Positions 59,019 to 64,000 of a DNA stretch of 64,000 bases are shown in pieces (positions within the stretch are counted from its first letter, which is position 1; each line of letters begins with the position of its first letter). Under the pieces are notes generated by a model. It had not been told where the DNA came from and did not search any database. It worked only from the letters and a program-made list of their open reading frames with translations. The translations under genes were made by a program, and so were the position numbers. The DNA is from JANQPC01 sp039208375 (GTDB taxonomy: Bacteria > Pseudomonadota > Alphaproteobacteria > Rhodobacterales > Rhodobacteraceae): the NCBI GenBank assembly GCA_039208375.1, contig JBCCRC010000003.1:25308-89307 (forward strand), in the 5' to 3' direction.

Positions 59019-59047
59019 TTGACAGGCCGGGCACTGGCGCGTAGTCC
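59019..59047 (+). promoter_or_regulatory. Probable ffh promoter
   Basis: TTGACA (59019-59024, perfect -35), 17 bases, TAGTCC (59042-59047). It would give a leader of about 150 bases that begins with two strong hairpins. Confidence 0.55.
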
Positions 59048-59058
59048 GCCCGCCACAG

Positions 59059-59099
59059 CCGGAAGTGCGTATGCTTCCGGTCCCGGGCCCGGCCCGGGA
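59059..59099 (+). repeat. Two adjacent perfect hairpins in the ffh leader
   Basis: First: CCGGAAG / CTTCCGG with an eight-base loop (59059-59080). Second, immediately after: TCCCGGGCC / GGCCCGGGA around a single C (59081-59099). No T tract follows. Confidence 0.75.
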
Positions 59100-59202
59100 T
59101 CGCCCCCCGCCAGCGAGGATTCGCCCGCGGGGGCGTTTGGCGTTTCGCCGGTATGTGCCCATCTTGAGCACGTGCCGAAATCATCAAGGAGGGCTGCGCC
59201 CC

Positions 59203-60696
59203 ATGTTTGAAAATCTGTCCGAACGCCTGTCAGGCGTGTTCGACCGGCTGACCAAGCAGGGCGCGCTTTCCGAGGAAGACGTCAAAACAGCGCTGCGCGA
59301 AGTGCGCGTCGCGCTTCTGGAGGCTGACGTATCACTGCCCGTCGCGCGGGATTTCGTGAAGGCGGTGCAGGAGAAGGCCACGGGGCAGGCGGTGACGAAA
59401 TCGGTCACCCCCGGCCAGCAGGTGGTCAAGATAGTGCACGACGAGCTTGTCCATGTGCTTGCAGGCGACAACGCCGAGCCCGGCGAGCTGAAGATTGACA
59501 GCCCGCCCGCGCCGATCCTGATGGTGGGCCTTCAGGGATCAGGGAAAACGACGACGACCGCGAAACTTGCCAAGCGGCTAACGGAGAAGAACGGCAAGCG
59601 CATCCTCATGGCCTCGCTCGATACCAACCGCCCGGCGGCCATGGAGCAGCTTGCCATCCTCGGCCAGCAGATCGCGGTGGATACGCTGCCGATCGTTCCG
59701 GGGCAGACGCCGGTGGACATTGCCAAGCGCGCCAAGCAGCAGGCCACGCTTGGCGGCTACGACGTTTATATGCTCGACACCGCGGGCCGGCTTTCGATCG
59801 ACGAAGAGCTGATGACCCAGGTCGAGCAAGTGCGTGATGTGGCCGAGCCGCGCGAGACGCTTCTGGTGGTGGATGGCCTCACCGGTCAGGACGCGGTGAA
59901 CACCGCCGAAAACTTCGATGACCGCATCGGCATCTCCGGCGTCGTACTCACGCGGATGGATGGTGACGGGCGCGGCGGCGCGGCGCTGTCGATGCGCGCG
60001 GTCACCGGCCAGCCGATCAAGTTCGTGGGCCTCGGCGAAAAGATGGATGCGCTCGAGGAATTCCACCCCGAACGCATCGCGGGCCGCATCCTGGGCATGG
60101 GCGATATCGTCAGCCTCGTTGAAAAGGCACAGGAGACGATCGAACAGGAACAGGCCGAGCGCATGATGAAGCGCTTCCAGAAGGGCCAGTTCAACATGAA
60201 CGACCTGCGCCAGCAGCTCGATCAGATGCTGAAGATGGGCGGGATGGAAGGCATCATGGGGATGATGCCGGGCATGGGCAAAATGAAGGCCCAGATGGAA
60301 AATGCCGGGTTCGAAGACAAGGTGATCCGCCAGCAGATCGCGCTGATCCAATCGATGACAAAGCGCGAACGCGCCAATCCCCAGATCCTGCAGGCGAGCC
60401 GCAAGAAGCGCATCGCCGCGGGGGCCGGCATGGAGGTGAGCGACCTCAACAAGCTTCTCAAGATGCACCGGCAGATGTCGGACATGATGAAGAAGATGGG
60501 GAAGATGGGCAAAAAGGGCCTCATGCGCCAGATGGGCGGCATGTTCGGCGGCAAAGGCGGCGCGATGCCCAGCGATGCCGAGATCGAGGCGGCTAGGGCG
60601 CAGATGGGCAAGATGCCGGGTGGGCTTCCGGGCATGCCCGGCGGCGGCGGCATGCAACTCCCCCCCGGCCTATCCGGCTTCGGGAAGAAGAAGTGA
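59203..60696 (+). CDS. ffh: Signal recognition particle protein
   Basis: GTPase of SRP that binds signal sequences at the ribosome and delivers them to FtsY. 497 residues: N domain (MFENLSERLSGVFDRLTKQG), G domain (GLQGSGKTTTTAKLAKRL; DTNRPAAMEQLAILGQQ; MLDTAGRLSIDEELMTQVEQ; TRMDGDGRGGAALSMR; GLGEKMDALEEFHPERIAGR) and the Met-rich M domain (GMEGIMGMMPGMGKMKAQME) ending in a long Met/Gly tail. The ATG at 59203 follows AAGGAGG. Its stop overlaps the first GNAT start (GTGA). Confidence 0.98.
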   Translation: MFENLSERLSGVFDRLTKQGALSEEDVKTALREVRVALLEADVSLPVARDFVKAVQEKATGQAVTKSVTPGQQVVKIVHDELVHVLAGDNAEPGELKIDSPPAPILMVGLQGSGKTTTTAKLAKRLTEKNGKRILMASLDTNRPAAMEQLAILGQQIAVDTLPIVPGQTPVDIAKRAKQQATLGGYDVYMLDTAGRLSIDEELMTQVEQVRDVAEPRETLLVVDGLTGQDAVNTAENFDDRIGISGVVLTRMDGDGRGGAALSMRAVTGQPIKFVGLGEKMDALEEFHPERIAGRILGMGDIVSLVEKAQETIEQEQAERMMKRFQKGQFNMNDLRQQLDQMLKMGGMEGIMGMMPGMGKMKAQMENAGFEDKVIRQQIALIQSMTKRERANPQILQASRKKRIAAGAGMEVSDLNKLLKMHRQMSDMMKKMGKMGKKGLMRQMGGMFGGKGGAMPSDAEIEAARAQMGKMPGGLPGMPGGGGMQLPPGLSGFGKKK

Positions 60697-61235
60697 TCGC
60701 GCCCACCAGTCATACCACAATCGAGATCCCGTCCTTCGAAGAAGGCCGGTTGATCTACCGTGCGCCACGGCTTTCGGACTTTGAGGCCTATGCGGCGTTT
60801 CGCGGCTCGCCACGCTCAAAGGGGGTGGGTGGGCCCTACCTGCGCTCGTCTGCCTTTCAATCGCTCGCGGCGCTGATCGGGCACTGGCATCTGCGCGGCT
60901 TCGGGCGCTGGATGATCGAGGACCGCGACACGGGCGCCCCGCTTGGCATCGTCGGACCGATGCACCCTGACGGCTGGCCGGAACCAGAGATTGCCTGGTC
61001 TGTCTTCGAGGCTGCCGAAGGGCGAGGCGTTGCCTATGAGGCTGCACGCTTCTCGCTGCGCTACGCCTATGAGGTGTTGGGCTGGTCTACGGCGATCAGT
61101 TGCTCAATGCCCGACAACACACGCTCGATTGCGCTGGCCAAGCGCCTCGGCGCCACCTACGAACGCGATTTCGTGAATCCTGAGTTCGGTACGTTGCAGG
61201 TGTGGCGCCATGTTGGCCCGGAGGCGTGGGAATGA
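60693..61235 (+). CDS. RimJ/RimL-type GNAT acetyltransferase, array copy 1
   Basis: 180 residues; starts with GTG overlapping the ffh stop. GRLIYRAPRLSDFEAYAAFR, then IVGPMHPDGWPEPEIAWSVF, AAEGRGVAYEAARFSLRYAY (acetyl-CoA loop, RGVAYEA) and MPDNTRSIALAKRLGATYER. The layout is that of acetyltransferase_3 proteins, which modify N-termini of ribosomal proteins or small molecules. First of five consecutive paralogues. Confidence 0.92.
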   Translation: MIAPTSHTTIEIPSFEEGRLIYRAPRLSDFEAYAAFRGSPRSKGVGGPYLRSSAFQSLAALIGHWHLRGFGRWMIEDRDTGAPLGIVGPMHPDGWPEPEIAWSVFEAAEGRGVAYEAARFSLRYAYEVLGWSTAISCSMPDNTRSIALAKRLGATYERDFVNPEFGTLQVWRHVGPEAWE

Positions 61236-61759
61236 TGGTTGAACGCACCATGCCGGAGACTATCGAGACAGAGCGTTTGATCCTGCGTGGCTTCGTCTCC
61301 GGCGATTTCCCTGCCTATTCGGCTTACTACACCGGCGGGCGCACGGCGGGCGTGGGCGGGCCGCTGCCCGAACACCGAGTATTCGAGCGCTTCTGCGCGA
61401 TGATCGGCCATTGGGATATGCGTGGCTACGGGCGCTACGCGATCACCGCTGGCGGTGCCGCCTTTGGCCATGTTGGCCCCATGGCCCTTCCCGGCGGCAA
61501 CGAGCCAGAGATGACCTGGACGATCTGGGACGCAGCTCGAACCGGACAGGGTTATGCCACCGAGGCCGCGCGCGCGGTGCTGCGCGCCTGGAACGCGCGC
61601 CACAAGGCGCCGCTGGTGGCGATCATCGACCGGGAGAATGCCGCCTCGCTGCGCATGGCCGCGCGGCTTGGCGGTGTTGAGGATGCGGGCGCACCGCTGC
61701 CTGCGCATCTGCCCAATGCGCGCCGCTTCGTTCTGGCAGTAGAGGATGCCGCCGCATGA
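61232..61759 (+). CDS. RimJ/RimL-type GNAT acetyltransferase, array copy 2
   Basis: 175 residues; ATG at 61232 (or 61235) overlaps the copy 1 stop. ETIETERLILRGFVSGDFPA, TAGVGGPLPEHRVFERFCAM, MTWTIWDAARTGQGYATEAA and RENAASLRMAARLGGVEDAG. Acetyl-CoA loop is TGQGYA. Coupled to copy 3 by ATGA. Confidence 0.92.
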   Translation: MMVERTMPETIETERLILRGFVSGDFPAYSAYYTGGRTAGVGGPLPEHRVFERFCAMIGHWDMRGYGRYAITAGGAAFGHVGPMALPGGNEPEMTWTIWDAARTGQGYATEAARAVLRAWNARHKAPLVAIIDRENAASLRMAARLGGVEDAGAPLPAHLPNARRFVLAVEDAAA

Positions 61760-62289
61760 CCTCTGCCGTAACCATCCCGGTGCTGGAGACCGAGCGCACG
61801 CGCCTGCGCGCCCCGCGGATGAGCGATTTCAAAGCCTTCGCGGCGCATTGCGCCTCGGACCGTGCGCATTTTTCCACCGGGCGGCTGAATCGCGGGCAGG
61901 CGTGGCGTGAATTTTCGGCGGCTGTCGGCGGTTGGGCGCTTCAGGGGCACGGTGCCTGGTCCATCGAAGCGCGGGCGGGCGGCACCTATTGGGGCGAGAT
62001 CGCGATCATGCAACCGGCGGAGTTTCCCGAGGTGGAGCTTGGCTGGACGTTGATGACCCCCGCCGAGGGCAAGGGCATCGCCTTCGAAGCCGCACAGGCC
62101 GCGCTCAAATGGGCATTTGCCGTTCGCGGGCTGACGACGCTTGTGAGCTATATTACCCCGGAAAACCTGCGCTCGATCCGGCTTGCTGAACGGCTAGGGG
62201 CCGAACACGACCCGGCTGCTCCGCTGCCCGACGGTGAAACTGCGAACGATACCGTCGTCTACCGCCACGCACGGGGGGCCTGGGCATGA
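61756..62289 (+). CDS. RimJ/RimL-type GNAT acetyltransferase, array copy 3
   Basis: 177 residues. IPVLETERTRLRAPRMSDFK, ELGWTLMTPAEGKGIAFEAA (GKGIAFEA loop), SYITPENLRSIRLAERLGAE. ATGA overlaps at both ends. This copy lacks the VGGP motif that copies 1, 2 and 5 share before helix 2. Confidence 0.92.
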   Translation: MTSAVTIPVLETERTRLRAPRMSDFKAFAAHCASDRAHFSTGRLNRGQAWREFSAAVGGWALQGHGAWSIEARAGGTYWGEIAIMQPAEFPEVELGWTLMTPAEGKGIAFEAAQAALKWAFAVRGLTTLVSYITPENLRSIRLAERLGAEHDPAAPLPDGETANDTVVYRHARGAWA

Positions 62290-62837
62290 CCGTTTCGCTG
62301 ACAGGTACGCCCATTCTTGAGACCGAGCGCCTGACCCTTCGCGCGCCCCAGCCGGGCGATTACCCGGTGTGGGAAGCGTTCTACGGAAGCCCGCGTGCGC
62401 AATACATCGGCGGGCCCGGCGGTGTGCGCGAGGCCTGGCGCGGCTTCTGCCACGTGGCGGGCATGTGGGTGTTACGCGGCTATGGCTCATTCATTCTATG
62501 CGCAAAGGGCACAGATATCCCGCTTGGCATGGTGGGCCCGTGGCACCCCGCCGATTGGCCCGAACGCGAAATCGGTTGGACGATCTGGGCGCCTGACGCC
62601 GAAGGCAAGGGGTACGCATATGAGGCCGCTTTGGCCAGCCGCGCCTATGCCTATGACGTTTTGGGGTGGGATACGGCGGTGAGTTATATCGATGGCCGGA
62701 ATGCACGCTCGATCGCGCTGGCCGAACGTATGGGCGCGCTGCGCGATCCAGCCGCATCCTGCCCGCCCCATGCCGCCAAGAACCCCGATATTGAGGATCT
62801 CGTTTATCGTCACCCGGCCCCGGAGACGCTTCGATGA
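62286..62837 (+). CDS. RimJ/RimL-type GNAT acetyltransferase, array copy 4
   Basis: 183 residues. GTPILETERLTLRAPQPGDY, YIGGPGGVREAWRGFCHVAG, EIGWTIWAPDAEGKGYAYEA (GKGYAYEA loop), VSYIDGRNARSIALAERMGA. Closest by eye to copy 1 in the middle region (PLGMVGPWHPADWPEREIGW). ATGA overlaps at both ends. Confidence 0.92.
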   Translation: MTVSLTGTPILETERLTLRAPQPGDYPVWEAFYGSPRAQYIGGPGGVREAWRGFCHVAGMWVLRGYGSFILCAKGTDIPLGMVGPWHPADWPEREIGWTIWAPDAEGKGYAYEAALASRAYAYDVLGWDTAVSYIDGRNARSIALAERMGALRDPAASCPPHAAKNPDIEDLVYRHPAPETLR

Positions 62838-63421
62838 CCTTCGCCCATGAACTGCCCACGCCCGGAGCAGCAGAGGAGCATGCGGTGCGGATTGCAGGCG
62901 CGGTGCCGGTGATCGAAACACACCGGCTTCGGCTACGTGCACCGGCGCTGGCCGACTTTCCCGCATTTGCGGAGATCGCGATGGGCCCGCGCAGCGCTGG
63001 GATCGGCGGGCCGATGCCGCGCGAGGTGGCCTGGGCGGAGTTCATGCAGATGACAGCCACCTGGATCTTACGCGGGCACGGGTGGTGGACGGTTGAGCAC
63101 CGTACTGACGCGGCCGTGCTGGGCTTCGTGGGCCTTGGCTTCGAGCCTGGGGACCACGAGCCAGAGCTCGGCTACATGGCAACCGAGTCGAGCGAAGGCA
63201 AAGGCTTTGTGTTCGAGGCCTGCCGCGCGGCAATGGAACACGCGCGGAGCGCGTTGGGGCTGACCACCCTGGTGAGCTACGTGGATCGCAAAAACACCCG
63301 TTCTGCGCGGCTGGCCGAGCGGCTGGGCGCCGCCCGCGACGCCGAAGCCGAGGCGCTGCTTGACCCAGAGGATACCGCCTTTGTCTACCGCCACGATCTT
63401 GCGAAAGGCCGTATGCAATGA
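62834..63421 (+). CDS. RimJ/RimL-type GNAT acetyltransferase, array copy 5
   Basis: 195 residues with a short extra N-terminus. VPVIETHRLRLRAPALADFP, AGIGGPMPREVAWAEFMQMT, ELGYMATESSEGKGFVFEAC (GKGFVFEA loop), SYVDRKNTRSARLAERLGAA. Ends with ATGA overlap onto chorismate mutase, so the whole ffh-to-rpsP stretch may be one transcript. Confidence 0.92.
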   Translation: MTFAHELPTPGAAEEHAVRIAGAVPVIETHRLRLRAPALADFPAFAEIAMGPRSAGIGGPMPREVAWAEFMQMTATWILRGHGWWTVEHRTDAAVLGFVGLGFEPGDHEPELGYMATESSEGKGFVFEACRAAMEHARSALGLTTLVSYVDRKNTRSARLAERLGAARDAEAEALLDPEDTAFVYRHDLAKGRMQ

Positions 63422-63726
63422 CCGATGCCACCCAGCGCGCGGCCGAGCTCCTCGCCGAACACCGTCATTCGATTGACCGACTCGATGCGATCCTCGTCTA
63501 CACGTTGGGCGAGCGGTTCAAGCATACTCAGGCGGTAGGCCGGCTCAAGGCGATGCATGACCTTCCCCCGTCTGACCCTGCGCGCGAAGCGACGCAGATC
63601 GCGCGGCTTGAAGACCTGGCGAAACGGGCGGATCTGGACCCCGAATTCGCCAAGAAATTCCTGGCGTTCATCATCCAGGAAGTAATCCAACACCATGAAA
63701 CGATTGCAGAAAAGAACGGAGACTAG
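63418..63726 (+). CDS. Chorismate mutase (AroQ type)
   Basis: Chorismate to prephenate, for Phe and Tyr. 102 residues, three helices: RHSIDRLDAILVYTLGERFK with the substrate Arg, and the second-helix KLL-equivalent QAVGRLKAMHDLPPSDPARE, then FLAFIIQEVIQHHETIA. Alone, without prephenate dehydratase or DAHP synthase. Located between the GNAT array and rpsP as in other Rhodobacterales. Confidence 0.93.
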   Translation: MTDATQRAAELLAEHRHSIDRLDAILVYTLGERFKHTQAVGRLKAMHDLPPSDPAREATQIARLEDLAKRADLDPEFAKKFLAFIIQEVIQHHETIAEKNGD

Positions 63727-63729
63727 ACC

Positions 63730-64000
63730 ATGGCAATGAAAATTCGCCTCGCCCGCGGCGGCTCAAAGAAACGCCCTCATTACTCAATCGTGGCCGCCGA
63801 CAGCCGGATGCCGCGCGATGGTCGCTTCATCGAGAAGCTCGGCACCTACAACCCGCTTTTGCCGAAAGACAGCGAAGAGCGCGTGAAGATGAATATGGCG
63901 CGCGTGCAATACTGGCTCGGCCAGGGCGCGCAACCGACCGACCGGATCAGCCGTATGCTTGAAGCGGCGGGTGTGCTGGACAAGAAAACGCGCAACAACC
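63730..64000 (+). CDS. rpsP: 30S ribosomal protein S16 (cut by the window end)
   Basis: Starts at the ATG 63730, three bases after the chorismate mutase stop, with CGGAGA upstream. The 90 visible residues include MKIRLARGGSKKRPHYSIVA, ADSRMPRDGRFIEKLGTYNP and VKMNMARVQYWLGQGAQPTD, the whole S16 core. A short alphaproteobacterial C-terminal extension probably follows outside. rimM-trmD-rplS are expected next. Confidence 0.97.
   Translation, partial: MAMKIRLARGGSKKRPHYSIVAADSRMPRDGRFIEKLGTYNPLLPKDSEERVKMNMARVQYWLGQGAQPTDRISRMLEAAGVLDKKTRNN

Noticed and set aside
1..64000. CRISPR arrays, insertion sequences, prophage, restriction-modification or toxin-antitoxin loci
   Set aside because: No direct-repeat arrays, transposase, integrase, phage structural, methylase or paired toxin genes were recognised.

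Overview
The window is a high-GC, densely packed chromosomal segment of an alphaproteobacterium, most likely of the Rhodobacterales (Roseobacter/Paracoccaceae type). The evidence is the split glyQ/glyS operon followed by ppdK, an atpI-atpB-atpE-atpF'-atpF operon with a duplicated b subunit, a SAM-II riboswitch in front of metZ, a PhaR regulator, a TTAA-N7-TTAAC site of the CtrA type and the order ffh-(GNATs)-chorismate mutase-rpsP. No rRNA, tRNA, CRISPR array, insertion sequence or prophage was seen. Nearly all genes are short-spaced and many are translationally coupled (ATGA/GTGA overlaps).

Layout. 0-4.4 kb: minus-strand operon glyQ - VOC protein - DUF6446-like protein - glyS - ppdK. 4.5-6.3 kb: a secreted SPOR/peptidoglycan-binding protein whose trypsin-like domain has lost its catalytic His and Ser. 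6.3-9.9 kb: trkH and a two-gene surface-polysaccharide module (glycosyltransferase, polysaccharide pyruvyl transferase). 10-16 kb: folE2, a GATase, metZ with a complete promoter/SAM-II riboswitch/terminator leader, a hydrolase and a GST. 16-20 kb: ftsY - GNAT - EamA transporter - yciB. 20-26.3 kb: TetR/SDR divergent pair with a rich operator region, an isolated NuoE-NuoF fusion (formate-dehydrogenase beta type), xseA and two tandem GRDP-like membrane proteins. 26-32 kb: purD, secG, pyrG, a secreted protein, a TerB-like protein and a PhnD-like binding protein.

32.5-44.4 kb is an amine/amino-acid utilisation island: a polar amino-acid ABC transporter (ATPase, binding protein, two permeases) translationally coupled to two glutamine-synthetase-family ligases, a GATase, a PuuB-like oxidase, then a DegT-type aminotransferase, a LysR regulator and a class III aminotransferase. 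It looks like a gamma-glutamylation pathway for an imported amine (import, glutamylation, oxidation, deglutamylation, transamination), but lacks the PuuC-type aldehyde dehydrogenase in the window.

44.4-59 kb: phaR, a decayed gene, a DMT transporter, a FadR-type regulator, an OmpA lipoprotein, an AraC-Ogt fusion, nth, a PfkB kinase, the F0 ATP synthase operon, an ArsR regulator, a ClbS/DfsB-EamA-LysR group divergent from azoR, and a secreted protein preceded by candidate sigma-54 and CtrA sites. 59-64 kb: ffh, followed by five consecutive GNAT acetyltransferase paralogues all coupled to each other, then chorismate mutase and rpsP (cut by the window end). The most unusual items are the five-GNAT array, the inactive protease-like protein, the glutamylation island with its AUU-started permease, and several palindromic control regions.
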